A stretch of 64,000 nt of DNA from JBHJGP01 sp050331695 (GTDB lineage Bacteria; Pseudomonadota; Alphaproteobacteria; Geminicoccales; Geminicoccaceae): NCBI GenBank assembly GCA_050331695.1, contig JBHJGP010000014.1, positions 1 to 64,000 on the forward strand. Direction: 5' to 3'. Each line of letters opens with the position of its first letter. Position 1 is the stretch's first letter. Below are positions 25,335 through 34,431 of the stretch, one piece after another. Under the pieces are notes generated by a model. It did not search any database. It saw only the letters and a list, made by a program, of their open reading frames with translations, and was not told where the DNA came from. A program made the position numbers and the translations under genes.

Positions 25335-26366
25335 ATGCGTTATCCCGCCGTCACCCGCGACCGGACGCTTCGGCGCTCGGCATTGTCCTTAGCCGTCGCG
25401 TTGCCGCTGACGCTGTTCTGCGCTTTTTCCGCCGTGGGCGCTGACCGTGGCGCCTATCGCCTGCCGACCACAATCCCCTTTCCGGCGGCAAATCCCTACA
25501 CGCCGGAAAAGGCCGCTCTCGGCAAGATGCTCTATTTCGATCCGCGCCTGAGCGCCAACAACAACATCAGTTGCGCGTCCTGCCACAATCCGTCGTTCGG
25601 CTGGGAAGTGCCGGTGGACCGGGCGGTCGGCAGTCAGAACACCAAGATCGGCCGGCACGCGCCCACCGTTCTCAACCATGCCTGGGCCGACAGTCTGTTC
25701 TGGGATGGGCGGGCGCCGGATCTGGAGGCGCAAAGCCTTGGTCCGATCCAAGCCGATGTCGAAATGAACCTGCCGCTGGATGAGGCTGTGCGGCGCTTGC
25801 GGGCGATACCGGGTTATGTCGATGCTTTCGAGCGCGCGTTCCCGGGCAATGGCATCGATGCCGACACGATCGCTCGGGCCATCGCCACGTTCGAGCGCAC
25901 GGTGGTCTCCACCTACGCGCCCTTCGATGCTTGGGTCGCCGGCGACGAAAATGCGATTTCGGGACCGGCAAAGCGCGGCTTCGCATTGTTCAATGGAAAA
26001 GCGCAGTGCAGTTCGTGCCATTCGGGGTGGAACTTCACGGACAACCGGTTCCACGACATCGGTTTGCCGACGAATGATCTTGGCCGGTATGGGGTCGATT
26101 CCTCAAAAGAGACCAACCGTTACGCGTTTCGGACGCCGACCTTACGCGACACGCTCAAGCGCGCGCCCTACACTCATAACGGAAGCGTTGAAGATCTCAG
26201 ATCTTTAATCTACCATTACGTTAATGGTGGCATTCAACGTCCGTCGTTGTCGCCGGCCATGCAATCGCTCGATCTGTCGGAAAGCGAAATCGACGATCTG
26301 ATCGCCTTTTTGCACACATTGACCGGCGAGGTTCCGGTGGTGCCGTTGCCTGTCCTGCCGAACTGA
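25335..26366 (+). CDS. Di-haem cytochrome c peroxidase (CcpA/MauG family)
   Basis: About 343 residues from ATG 25335, preceded by AGCAGGT; an ATG at 25320 is also in frame. The signal peptide RRSALSLAVALPLTLFCAFS is followed by the mature start. Two haem c sites: CASCHNPSFGWE near residue 80 and CSSCHSGWNF near 225. The block WDGRAPDLEAQSLGPIQADVEMN is typical of bacterial cytochrome c peroxidases, and a C-terminal RTPTLRDTLKRAPYTHNGSV block carries a family-conserved His. It reduces H2O2 to water in the periplasm, or acts like MauG. It is followed 7 bp later by a chemoreceptor gene, which suggests a shared transcript. Confidence 0.9.
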   Translation: MRYPAVTRDRTLRRSALSLAVALPLTLFCAFSAVGADRGAYRLPTTIPFPAANPYTPEKAALGKMLYFDPRLSANNNISCASCHNPSFGWEVPVDRAVGSQNTKIGRHAPTVLNHAWADSLFWDGRAPDLEAQSLGPIQADVEMNLPLDEAVRRLRAIPGYVDAFERAFPGNGIDADTIARAIATFERTVVSTYAPFDAWVAGDENAISGPAKRGFALFNGKAQCSSCHSGWNFTDNRFHDIGLPTNDLGRYGVDSSKETNRYAFRTPTLRDTLKRAPYTHNGSVEDLRSLIYHYVNGGIQRPSLSPAMQSLDLSESEIDDLIAFLHTLTGEVPVVPLPVLPN

Positions 26367-26373
26367 TACGCTC

Positions 26374-28347
26374 ATGCTGATCCGCACCAAGCTTTTTCTG
26401 GCCATGGCGCTTCTCATCGGCGTCGCCGTCGCTTACGGGCTCTACACGACGCACTCCATCGGCCGTCTTTCGGACCGCATGGCCCAAATCTTTGCCGAGC
26501 CGATGGCGGCGATCGTCGCGGTTCAAAACGGTCAGCGCGCGTTCCAGGATGCGCGCGCGATCGTCGACGAGGTGACGGCCGGTACCCATATCGTCGAACG
26601 CTCGGCCGCGCGTGCCGCGCTGGCCACGCATACCGAACAGTTCAACGTGGCAAAAACGACGTTGTTGAGCGCGATCCGCACCGAAGCCGGTCAGCGGGCG
26701 GCGCAGGAAACCGTTCAACATGCCGAAGCCTGGTTCGACGCCGCCAATGTGCTGGTCGGCAGCACAGGCGCAAGGGCCATCATCTCGCCCCATGCGCGCG
26801 CTGCGCTCGAAGAGCAACTGGAGGCTTCGCTGGTCGAGCTGACCGAACTTACGCTCAGCGAAGCCGAAGCCGTGCGACAGGCCAGCGCCGACCTGGCATG
26901 GATCAGCGAGCGAATCAGCCTGCTCGCGACCGGTCTGCTCTTCATCATCGGTCTTGGCTTGGTCGTCGCCGCCAGAAGGCAAATCTTGCGTCCGCTTTCC
27001 GCTATGCAGGCGCGCATGGCATCGCTGGCCCAGGGCGAGTTGGACGCGCCTGTGCCGGGCACGGACCGCCGCGACGAGGTGGGCGCGATGGCCGGCGCGT
27101 TACAGGTGTTTCGTCAGTCGCTGATCGACACGGAGAAACTGCGCGCCGAACAGGCCGCGCAAGACCGCCGGGCCGCGGAAGAGCATGAACGGATGATGGC
27201 CACCCTGGAGGCCGAGATCGGCGCGGTCGTCGAAGCCGGCGTGCAGGGCGATCTGTCGAAACGCGTCACCGCCAGTTTCGACGATCCGGTGATGGCGAAG
27301 CTGGGAGACGGGGTCAATCGGTATGCGGAGACGGTCGAGCGGGGTCTGATCGAAACCGGTGAGGTATTGCGCGCCATGGCATCGGGGGATCTCGCCAAGC
27401 GGGTCACCGGCGATTACCAGGGGGCGTTCGCGGATCTCAAGGCGGCAACCAATGCCACCGCCTCGCGCCTGGGTGAGGTCATCGCCCGCATCAGCGACAC
27501 GGTGCATCATGTCCGCACGGCGACGGACGGGATCAATCGGGGTGCTCACAACCTTTCCGATCGGACCACGCAGGCCACCGCCAGCGTCGAGGAAACCGTG
27601 ACTGCGGTGACCCAACTGTCGGCCACGGTCAAGGCCAACGCCGATAATGCTCAAAATGCCGCCCAGCGGGCGCAAGAAGCGCGTGACGATGCGGCCGAAG
27701 GGTCACGCGTGATGACGGAAACCACGGCTGCCATGGAGCAGATCGAGGCGAGCGCGCGGCAGATCGCCGAGATCGTCGGCTTGATCGACGGCATCGCCTT
27801 TCAGACCAACCTGTTGGCCTTGAACGCCAGCGTCGAAGCGGCACGCGCAGGCGAAGCGGGCAAAGGGTTCGCGGTCGTCGCCGAAGAGGTGCGCAACCTG
27901 GCATTGAGGGCAGCGACGGCGGCTGGCGAGATCAAGACGTTGGCCGCCAAGTCCAGCCAGCAGGTCGAGGCCGGCGTTACCCTGGTCGGGCGAACCGGTG
28001 AGAGCCTGACCCGGGTCGTCGAGACCGTGGCCGAGGTCTCAAACCTGATCCAACACATCGCCCATGCGAGCCAGGAGCAAACGGTCGGTCTCGCCGAAAT
28101 CGAGCAGGCGACCGGGAGCATGGACCGGGTGACGCAGCAAAACGCGGCTCTTGTGGAAGAAACGTCGAAAGCGGTGGCGGCCGTCGCCGCCGAAACCGAA
28201 GCCCTGGCCGGGCGCGTGGCGCAGTTCGTGCTGGCGGACGACGCCACGGATGCGGTTTCCGCCTTGAACGCCGCCCAGGCGACCAGTCTGCCGATTGGCG
28301 ACCATGGCAGGTTGCCGACCCACGGCGCACTCGCGGGAGTTGCCTGA
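26374..28347 (+). CDS. Methyl-accepting chemotaxis protein
   Basis: 657 residues. TM1 about 7-27 (LFLAMALLIGVAVAYGLYTT), a periplasmic helical-bundle sensor of about 160 residues, TM2 about 185-203 (LLATGLLFIIGLGLVVAARR), then HAMP (RQILRPLSAMQARMASLAQG) and a second HAMP-like stretch, followed by the signalling domain. The conserved hairpin tip is IAFQTNLLALNASVEAARAG with GKGFAVVAEEVRNLA. It would bind CheW/CheA. No CheW pentapeptide for CheR docking is seen at the C-terminus. It shares a transcript with the di-haem peroxidase, so its ligand may relate to redox stress (inference). Confidence 0.93.
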   Translation: MLIRTKLFLAMALLIGVAVAYGLYTTHSIGRLSDRMAQIFAEPMAAIVAVQNGQRAFQDARAIVDEVTAGTHIVERSAARAALATHTEQFNVAKTTLLSAIRTEAGQRAAQETVQHAEAWFDAANVLVGSTGARAIISPHARAALEEQLEASLVELTELTLSEAEAVRQASADLAWISERISLLATGLLFIIGLGLVVAARRQILRPLSAMQARMASLAQGELDAPVPGTDRRDEVGAMAGALQVFRQSLIDTEKLRAEQAAQDRRAAEEHERMMATLEAEIGAVVEAGVQGDLSKRVTASFDDPVMAKLGDGVNRYAETVERGLIETGEVLRAMASGDLAKRVTGDYQGAFADLKAATNATASRLGEVIARISDTVHHVRTATDGINRGAHNLSDRTTQATASVEETVTAVTQLSATVKANADNAQNAAQRAQEARDDAAEGSRVMTETTAAMEQIEASARQIAEIVGLIDGIAFQTNLLALNASVEAARAGEAGKGFAVVAEEVRNLALRAATAAGEIKTLAAKSSQQVEAGVTLVGRTGESLTRVVETVAEVSNLIQHIAHASQEQTVGLAEIEQATGSMDRVTQQNAALVEETSKAVAAVAAETEALAGRVAQFVLADDATDAVSALNAAQATSLPIGDHGRLPTHGALAGVA

Positions 28348-28911
28348 GCGCCGGTTTGAGGGACCAACGGCGCTTGCCGGAGCACGCCGAAGCGGCCCCC
28401 AACGTCCTAGGGCTCTCGACCTCCGGTGCTGTGGCGGCGCGGTCGGAGGCGACGGCATTCGGGACGCTTGCGACGTGAGCCCATGCCACCCGTTCTTCCA
28501 CATCCGTTGTCCGATCAAGCGACCACGGTTGGTCGGACAAGGGCTTTTTTCTTTTTGAGAGTTGTCGTGACCTTCCAGCGTCCGCTTGGACACTGGTCAC
28601 CGCGCTTCGCCGGGCCGTCTCGACATCAACCACGCCCGACCTGTGACGCCCGGCGTGGCTCATCGCGAGCAACCGCCGGTCAATAGTCGTCGATCGACCA
28701 GAAGACCCGCTCGATCCGGCGCGGGCACGGCTGGTGTCGGCGCCGTCACGCCGCTCGCCCGGCTTCATGTCTACCATTGGCGCCCCCGTCGGACCGGCCG
28801 TGTCGTCTCAACCGATCTGAAAGAACCCGTCGCCGCCGGCCAGCATTCGCTTGCGCTCCAGCATAAACCTGCTGTCTTGAGCGGAACAAAAACTTTCGGT
28901 TGAGGATTGAC
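28348..28911 (+). other. Intergenic region of 564 bp, no gene seen
   Basis: Apart from the terminator at 28507-28556 I see no gene, relic or clear repeat. The short + strand open frames here have no recognisable content. The last 60 bases before the RimB-like gene are AT-richer and probably hold its promoter. Confidence 0.5.
28507..28556 (+). terminator. Rho-independent terminator downstream of the chemoreceptor
   Basis: TTGTCCGATCAA (28507-28518) pairs with TTGGTCGGACAA (28529-28540), a 12-bp stem with one T-G pair and a 10-nt loop. It is followed by GGGCTTTTTTCTTTTT. This is the strongest terminator in the left half; it closes the peroxidase-chemoreceptor unit. Confidence 0.85.
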
Positions 28912-29442
28912 ATGGCGCGAGACGTTTCCGAGCGTGCCTGCTCGCCGCGTCCGCCGACCAAAGGGAAGAACCGGAAAGCCGATGTTCGTCACCTGATCGA
29001 CACGCAGATCTTGGTTGGATGGCGGGAATGGCTCGCCTTGCCAAAACTCGGCGTCAATCGGATCAAGGCGAAAATCGATACCGGCGCCAGGACCTCCGCG
29101 CTGCATGCCACGGACATCGAGCTCTTCAAAGAGGGTGAGCTGCGTCTGGTCCGTTTCACGGTTGAACCCCACGCCGGCGGCGCGCGGGACCGGGCCAAGA
29201 TCCATTGCCAGGCGCCGGTCAAGGACGAGCGCTCGGTCAAGAGTTCCAATGGCGTGGTCGAACGGCGGGTGGTGATCGTGACCCCGGTGGCCGTCGGCGC
29301 CAGGCGACTGAACATCGAGATCACGCTGACCAACCGGGCCGAGATGGGTTTCGAGATGCTGTTTGGAAGGACCGCCTTGCGCGCCGGACGTTTTCTCGTG
29401 CATCCCTCACGCTCGTTTCTGCAAAGCCAAAACATCCGCTGA
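28912..29442 (+). CDS. RimB-like retropepsin-type ATP-dependent zinc protease family protein
   Basis: 176 residues from ATG 28912 (GAGGA upstream). The core VGWREWLALPKLGVNRIKAK then IDTGARTSALHA is the signature of the family annotated as ATP-dependent zinc protease/RimB; the D-T-G-A tripeptide is the retropepsin-like catalytic motif. The end RTALRAGRFLVHPSRSF is also conserved. In Pseudomonas RimB removes or trims glutamate tails added by RimK to ribosomal protein S6. It is followed 23 bp later by rimK, which supports that role. Confidence 0.85.
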   Translation: MARDVSERACSPRPPTKGKNRKADVRHLIDTQILVGWREWLALPKLGVNRIKAKIDTGARTSALHATDIELFKEGELRLVRFTVEPHAGGARDRAKIHCQAPVKDERSVKSSNGVVERRVVIVTPVAVGARRLNIEITLTNRAEMGFEMLFGRTALRAGRFLVHPSRSFLQSQNIR

Positions 29443-29465
29443 ACTGACCGGCGGGGGAGAGACCT

Positions 29466-30371
29466 ATGCAAATGCTGATGCTGGCCCGTAATCCGGCTCT
29501 CTATTCCAATCAGAGGCTGAAGGCGGCGGCGGAGGAGCGAGGCCACACCCTGGATATCGTCAACACGCTGCGCTGCTACATGAACATCACCTCCCACAGA
29601 CCGGTTGTGATGCATCATGGGGAGAGGCTGACCGGCTATGATGCGGTCATTCCCCGGATCGGCGCTTCGGTGACCTTCTACGGCTTGGCGGTGCTGCGTC
29701 AGTTCGAGATGATGGGTGTGTTTCCGCTCAACGAAAGCGTGGCGATCGGGCGCTCCCGGGACAAGCTGCGCTCGATGCAGCTATTGGCCCGCGACGGCAT
29801 TGGTCTGCCGGTAACCGCCTTCGCCCACGATTCCAAGATGACCGAGGAGGTGATCGAGATCGCCGGCGGTGCGCCGGTGGTGATCAAGCTATTGGAGGGC
29901 ACTCAGGGCATCGGCGTGGTCCTCGCCGACACCCCCCGTTCTGCGAAATCGGTGGTCGAGGCGTTCCGGGGCGCCAACGTTAACATTCTGGTTCAGGAGT
30001 TCATCAAGGAGGCCGGCAGCGCCGACATCCGCGCCTTTGTCGTCGGCGGTAAGGTCGTGGCCTCGATGCAGCGCCAGGGGGCCGAGGGCGAATTCCGCTC
30101 CAATCTGCACCGGGGCGGCAGCTCGCGCTCGATCCGGATCACCGCTGAGGAGCGCTCGACGGCGGTGCGCGCGGCCAAGGCCATGGGCCTCAACGTTTGC
30201 GGCGTCGACATGCTGCGCTCGAACCACGGGCCCGTGGTAATGGAGGTCAATTCGTCTCCGGGCCTGGAGGGCGTAGAAAAGGCGACGGGTGTCGACGTCG
30301 CCGGTCTGATCATCGAATTCCTTGAAAAGTCGGCGAAACCGAACAAGACCAAAACCCGTGGTAAGGGCTGA
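29466..30371 (+). CDS. rimK: RimK-type ATP-grasp alpha-L-glutamate ligase
   Basis: 301 residues; GGGGGAGAG precedes the ATG. N-terminal pre-ATP-grasp domain (MLARNPALYSNQRLKAAAEE), then IPRIGASVTFYGLAVLRQFE, NESVAIGRSRDKLRSMQLLA, the P-loop-like LLEGTQGIGVVLAD and metal-ligand ends MLRSNHGPVVMEVNSSPGLE. RimK adds glutamates to the C-terminus of ribosomal protein S6 in gamma-proteobacteria; in other lineages paralogues act on other acceptors. Its neighbour RimB-like protein and the following AspA-like gene make a three-gene unit. Confidence 0.92.
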   Translation: MQMLMLARNPALYSNQRLKAAAEERGHTLDIVNTLRCYMNITSHRPVVMHHGERLTGYDAVIPRIGASVTFYGLAVLRQFEMMGVFPLNESVAIGRSRDKLRSMQLLARDGIGLPVTAFAHDSKMTEEVIEIAGGAPVVIKLLEGTQGIGVVLADTPRSAKSVVEAFRGANVNILVQEFIKEAGSADIRAFVVGGKVVASMQRQGAEGEFRSNLHRGGSSRSIRITAEERSTAVRAAKAMGLNVCGVDMLRSNHGPVVMEVNSSPGLEGVEKATGVDVAGLIIEFLEKSAKPNKTKTRGKG

Positions 30372-31425
30372 ACGGCCGCCGCCCAAAGCGCGCAAACCGT
30401 TCAAGCTGGATGGCTTCACGATAGAGGGTGGGACCAGCCGGACCGTGGCTCTGCCGATCTCGGTTCTGTCCAACCACACGCCCATGGTTCTCCCGCTCCA
30501 GGTCATTCACGGCCGGCGCGCCGGACCAACCCTGTTCGTCAGCGCCGCGGTCCACGGCGACGAGATCATCGGCGTCGAGATCATTCGCCGGCTGCTGAGC
30601 CTGCCGGTCCTTTCCCGGATCAAAGGCACACTGCTTGCGGTGCCCGTGGTCATCGCGTTCGGGCTCATCAGCCATTCTCGCTATCTGCCGGATCGTCGCG
30701 ACCTCAATCGCTCCTTTCCCGGCCACGCCGAGGGCTCGCTCGCCGCCCAGCTGGCCGATCTCTTCCTTTCCAAGGTGGTCGCCCGGTCCGACGTCGGCGT
30801 CGATCTCCATTCGGCGGCCATTCATCGGGTCAACCTCCCGCAGATCCGGCTCTCGCCGAACAACGAAAAGGTCGAAGCGCTGGCCCAGGCTTTTGGTGCG
30901 CCGGTCATCCTGACGGCGCCGTTGCGCGACGGCTCGCTGCGTCAGGCCGCCTCCGGCGTCGACACCGATATTCTTCTCTACGAGGCCGGTGAAGGGCTCC
31001 GTTTCGATGAATTCGCCATCCGAGTGGGTGTCACCGGTATTTTGCGGGTGATGAAAGCGATGGGTATGATCGGCACCCGGGCGGTTCGCGACAGCCGGGT
31101 CAATTCCGCGGTCGCCTCTTCCAGCTACTGGGTCAGGGCCGGCGCCGGCGGTGTTCTCCGCCTTCATAAGACGATCGGCGAGAGTGTCGCCGAGGGTGAT
31201 CTCGCGGGCTGGATCTCCGATCCCTTCGGCGAACGGGAGACGGAAGTCCGGGTCAGGGAAGGCGGTCTGATCATCGGCCGGACCAACCTCCCGGTCGTCA
31301 ATCAGGGTGACGCGTTGGTTCATGTCGCGAGGCTCCGGCGGGCCCAGACAGCGGAGGCCGGGGTCGAACGGATCGAGGCTGAGCTCCAGAGCGATCCGTT
31401 GTTCGACGAGGACGAGATTTTGTGA
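30358..31425 (+). CDS. Succinylglutamate desuccinylase/aspartoacylase-family zinc hydrolase
   Basis: 355 residues from GTG 30358, overlapping the rimK stop by 14 bp; TTG at 30322 would extend it further into rimK. M14-type zinc site: VSAAVHGDEIIGVEIIRRLL (H-x-x-E), RRDLNRSFPG, and DVGVDLHSAAIHRVNLPQIR (the third ligand His). The catalytic Glu-like segment is LYEAGEGLRFDEF. A C-terminal barrel-like domain (VRAGAGGVLRLHKTIGESVA) follows. The family removes acyl or amino-acid groups from amide bonds. In this operon it may act on RimK products, for example poly-glutamate (inference). Confidence 0.88.
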   Translation: MVRAERPPPKARKPFKLDGFTIEGGTSRTVALPISVLSNHTPMVLPLQVIHGRRAGPTLFVSAAVHGDEIIGVEIIRRLLSLPVLSRIKGTLLAVPVVIAFGLISHSRYLPDRRDLNRSFPGHAEGSLAAQLADLFLSKVVARSDVGVDLHSAAIHRVNLPQIRLSPNNEKVEALAQAFGAPVILTAPLRDGSLRQAASGVDTDILLYEAGEGLRFDEFAIRVGVTGILRVMKAMGMIGTRAVRDSRVNSAVASSSYWVRAGAGGVLRLHKTIGESVAEGDLAGWISDPFGERETEVRVREGGLIIGRTNLPVVNQGDALVHVARLRRAQTAEAGVERIEAELQSDPLFDEDEIL

Positions 31426-31465
31426 TCGCAAGCGCTACCATACCGCGAAGTCGTCAGGGCTAGGA

Positions 31466-32227
31466 ATGTTTGGCGACGACACAGATCGTCAATGGGAAAA
31501 GTTCGGACGCGCTGATCCCTATTTCGGCGTCATTACGGACGAGACCTATCGCCAGGCAAATCTGACCGAGGAGGCCAAAAAGCGTTTCTTTCGCTCGGGC
31601 GAGCTTCACGTCGAGCATGTCGTAGCCCAGACCCGGAAACACCTGGCAGCTGACATCGGGCTCGGGCGGGTGCTCGACTTCGGTTGCGGCGTCGGCAGGA
31701 CCCTGATCCCATTCTGCGCCGTGGCGCAGCATGTTGTCGGTGCAGACATCTCGCCCTCAATGCTCGAGGAAGCAAAGCGGAACTGCGATATACGATCCGT
31801 TCAGAATGCCAGCTTGGTGCTGGCCGATGATGCGTTTCTGGCGGCGGATGATGCCTTCGACCTCGTCCATTCCTCCATCGTCTTCCAGCACGTCCCTATG
31901 CCGCGCGGCATCAAGATTTTTCGTGCGCTGATGGGCAAGCTGGTACCTGGCGGCATTGGTGTCATGGAGATGGCTTATGCCGCCCTGCCGGACCGCCGGC
32001 TGGGTCCATGGCTGAAGCGAAACGTCCCGTGGGCGAACAGTCTCGCCAATCTGTTTCGGGGCAGGCCGGTGGGTGAGCCCATGATGCAAATGAACGCCTA
32101 TGACCTCAACCAGGTCTTCGCCATTCTTCAGTCGACTGGCGTCGTCGCATTCTACGCCGAATTCACTGATCATGGCGGTTATCGAGGGATCACACTCTAT
32201 TGCCGAAAACCGCAAATCGATCGCTAA
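31466..32227 (+). CDS. Class I SAM-dependent methyltransferase
   Basis: 253 residues from ATG 31466. Motif I VLDFGCGVGRTLIPFCAVAQ, then VVGADISPSMLEEAKRNC (acidic loop for the SAM ribose), LVLADDAFLAADDAFDLVHS, and SSIVFQHVP, the usual post-IV block. The N-terminal 60 residues (WEKFGRADPYFGVITDETYR) match bacterial small-molecule methyltransferases of the Methyltransf_11/25 type. The substrate is unknown. It lies 40 bp after the AspA-like gene but has a weak SD, so membership of that operon is uncertain. Confidence 0.85.
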   Translation: MFGDDTDRQWEKFGRADPYFGVITDETYRQANLTEEAKKRFFRSGELHVEHVVAQTRKHLAADIGLGRVLDFGCGVGRTLIPFCAVAQHVVGADISPSMLEEAKRNCDIRSVQNASLVLADDAFLAADDAFDLVHSSIVFQHVPMPRGIKIFRALMGKLVPGGIGVMEMAYAALPDRRLGPWLKRNVPWANSLANLFRGRPVGEPMMQMNAYDLNQVFAILQSTGVVAFYAEFTDHGGYRGITLYCRKPQIDR

Positions 32228-32356
32228 GGCAACTTGCGTCCGAGTGGACGAAGATGGATTTCTCTAACCCATTGTAATAGATAGTTTTTCAATCCGAACA
32301 AAATGGTTCCAATCAGTTTGACGGTGCCCCACCAGTCGGCGATCTGTGGAGTCCAT

Positions 32357-33139
32357 TCAGCGTCGGCAGCGCACATGGAGAAAATGCGGCCAGACGCGGG
32401 CGCCAGCGAGTTTGGGCTGGGCGGTCAAGGCTCGATCATCGGGACAGGGCTCGCCTAACCGCTCGATCGCGAAACCCCGGTCGATCAAGCTGTTGAGCCA
32501 CCAGCTGAGCGGACAATCGAAATTGGGGATCCGAAAGGCCCGATAGCGGTTTTTAAGCTCATCCGGTACGGTCGAGAAAATCCATTCTTGGATCCGGCCG
32601 TCTTGCGGATCGAAATAGCCGCCAAGTTCAAACGCATAGCAGACGCCGTTTTCATCCCTCAGCTTCCTCATGTGCGCGGTGGCTATGCTGGGATGCAGAA
32701 TGGAAAACTGGAGAAAACCGCCCGGTGCCAGCACCCGGTGAGCCTCGGCCAACACGCGGTCCGGCTCGGGGATGTCCATCAGGCTCATGAAGGCGGTGAC
32801 GAAATCGAAGCTGCGGTCCGGGAACGGCAATTGCTGGCCATCGGCCTCGATGAAACGGATGCCGCGCGGCTAGGCCCGCTCATGGCTGGCGGCATGACGA
32901 ACGAACGTGGCTGCGATGTCGAGCGCGGTCATCCGCGCGCCCAAATCCGCGAGATGCCTGGTATTGGCCCCCTCACCGCAGCCGATGTCGAGGCCCGCGA
33001 GCCCTTTCACATTGGGCAGCATGGCGAGGAAGGCGGGGGTGTTCAGAAAATCGCGGTGAATGTCGTGCCCCGTCCGGACCAGGGTGGTCCAGACGTCGGC
33101 ATTGGCCTCCCAATAGCGCCTGACCTCGTCCGCCTCCAT
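32357..33139 (-). pseudogene. Class I methyltransferase interrupted by in-frame TAG
   Basis: From ATG 33139 the frame gives a good methyltransferase N-terminus (EADEVRRYWEANADVWTTLV; motif I GLAGLDIGCGEGANTRHLAD; MTALDIAATFVRHAASHERA) and then TAG at 32870-32872. The same frame continues PRGIRFIEADGQQLPFPDRS, FDFVTAFMSLMDIPEP and APGGFLQFSILHPS to TGA at 32357-32359. The two parts form one typical 260-residue Methyltransf_11 protein with no missing motif. Only the one codon is abnormal. It follows the PaiB gene on the same strand with a 25-bp gap. Explanations: recent nonsense mutation, amber read-through, or base error. Confidence 0.75.
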
Positions 33140-33164
33140 CAACCCGTCCAAATGCCCGATGATC

Positions 33165-33803
33165 TCAGCCGCGCTTCGCCTGTTCGACCAGATCGGCCAG
33201 AGTTTGGCTGATCCCGTCACCCTGGTCGCGGAGGCCGTGGACGACGCCCAGACGATCCGGATCGGTCTTGTTCTGCGACATCTTCCATTTGCCCTGGAGG
33301 CGGGTGATCGTGATCTCGACGCCGACAATGCCTTTACACATGCGTGTTATGTAGCTGTCCGGTGCCATCTCCAGTGTCCAGGGCTCCGGGTAATCACTCT
33401 CAAAGCGTTCGGTCAGGGACGCCAGGTGGCGGCGAAGCGTTGGAGCGTCATCAAATGTTTGCGCCCGGCCATAGGCATGGATGGCGACGTAGTTCCACGT
33501 CGGCACGACCTTGCCGGTCGCTTTCTTGGAAGGATACCAGGACGGCGTGACATAGCCCTGGGGTCCTTGAAAAATGACCAGCAGGTCCTGGTCGGCATCG
33601 ATGGCTTTGCCATGGGGATTGGGTTTGGCGAAATGGCAGCGGACCCTGCCGTAAGGCGCCGGCTCTGGCAGGATTTCAACAGGAACATGGGTTGCGAAGA
33701 GCCCGTCGGGTCCGTTGCCGACGACCGCCGCCGCACCGATGTCGCGCATGACCTGGTGTAAGACGTGGGTCCGTTCTTCTCGAAACGGTTTCGGAACATA
33801 CAT
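33165..33803 (-). CDS. PaiB-like FMN-binding negative transcriptional regulator
   Basis: 212 residues, the normal size of PaiB. The start MYVPKPFREERTHVLHQVMR and the block DLLVIFQGPQGYVTPSWYPS then VPTWNYVAIHAYGRAQ are diagnostic: a split-barrel flavin-binding fold. In Bacillus PaiB represses sporulation and protease genes; in proteobacteria its role is unknown and it may be an FMN-dependent enzyme. Flanked by an ATPase gene (12 bp upstream) and the interrupted methyltransferase downstream, so likely part of a 4-gene minus-strand operon starting at the SDR. Confidence 0.88.
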   Translation of the reverse strand: MYVPKPFREERTHVLHQVMRDIGAAAVVGNGPDGLFATHVPVEILPEPAPYGRVRCHFAKPNPHGKAIDADQDLLVIFQGPQGYVTPSWYPSKKATGKVVPTWNYVAIHAYGRAQTFDDAPTLRRHLASLTERFESDYPEPWTLEMAPDSYITRMCKGIVGVEITITRLQGKWKMSQNKTDPDRLGVVHGLRDQGDGISQTLADLVEQAKRG

Positions 33804-33815
33804 GCTGGCATGTCC

Positions 33816-34421
33816 TCATGAATGGCCGCTCGACAGCCCGTCGCGAGCGAGCATCTCTTCCAGAAAATCAGCTCGGGCGCCAACGCTTGCTTTCGGGATC
33901 AGCACCACCTCATAGCCGTTCGCCGGATAGCAGGCCAACAGATGTTCATACTCGGCGACGGCATCGGCAAAGCTGTGCCTGCGTTCGGCGTCGGCGGCGA
34001 ACAGCTCCGGCCAGGGCGGGACCAGGAACACCCGGCTGGCGTATCGATAGCGCTTGAGCGCACTGGTCAGATACGGGGGAATGTCTGTGCCGCCCCTCAT
34101 GAGCGCGCAGATATTGTCGAGAATGGAGCGGTCGAAGAGCACGGGCCGATCGCCGGCCTGCGCGGAATTGAAGAAATGGACGCCCCGGGACACGCACAGT
34201 TCGGCAAATTTTTTGTCACTGACCCAGGGTAGACCCGGACCACCGACGAAAAGCTGTTCCTTGACGATCTGACGGCCGGGCTCTGGCATGACCGGATAGC
34301 CCCGACGGCTCATTTCGGCGAGCAGGGACGATTTCCCGCCGCCGGAACAGCCGGAGACGATGACGAGGTGATCGGTGCCGTTGAGGGCTGGGTTGCCGGC
34401 GACGTAAGTCTTTTCGCCCAT
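33816..34421 (-). CDS. Small AAA-family ATPase/kinase-like protein
   Basis: 201 residues. Walker A VIVSGCSGGGKSSLLAEMSR near residue 21, and then GYPVMPEPGRQIVKEQLF, PVLFDRSILDNICALMRGG (D-R-S acid of a kinase-like Walker B) and RVFLVPPWPELFAADAERRH. This is the AAA_28 family, which resembles nucleotide or thymidylate-kinase-like proteins. Its substrate is unknown. It lies 10 bp downstream of the SDR gene and 12 bp upstream of PaiB on the same strand. Confidence 0.8.
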   Translation of the reverse strand: MGEKTYVAGNPALNGTDHLVIVSGCSGGGKSSLLAEMSRRGYPVMPEPGRQIVKEQLFVGGPGLPWVSDKKFAELCVSRGVHFFNSAQAGDRPVLFDRSILDNICALMRGGTDIPPYLTSALKRYRYASRVFLVPPWPELFAADAERRHSFADAVAEYEHLLACYPANGYEVVLIPKASVGARADFLEEMLARDGLSSGHS

Positions 34422-34431
34422 GGCCCAGCCC

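Noticed and set aside
28586..28903. Small + strand open frame before the RimB-like gene
   Set aside because: No ribosome-binding site or family resemblance, and it lies in the gap that must hold the promoter.
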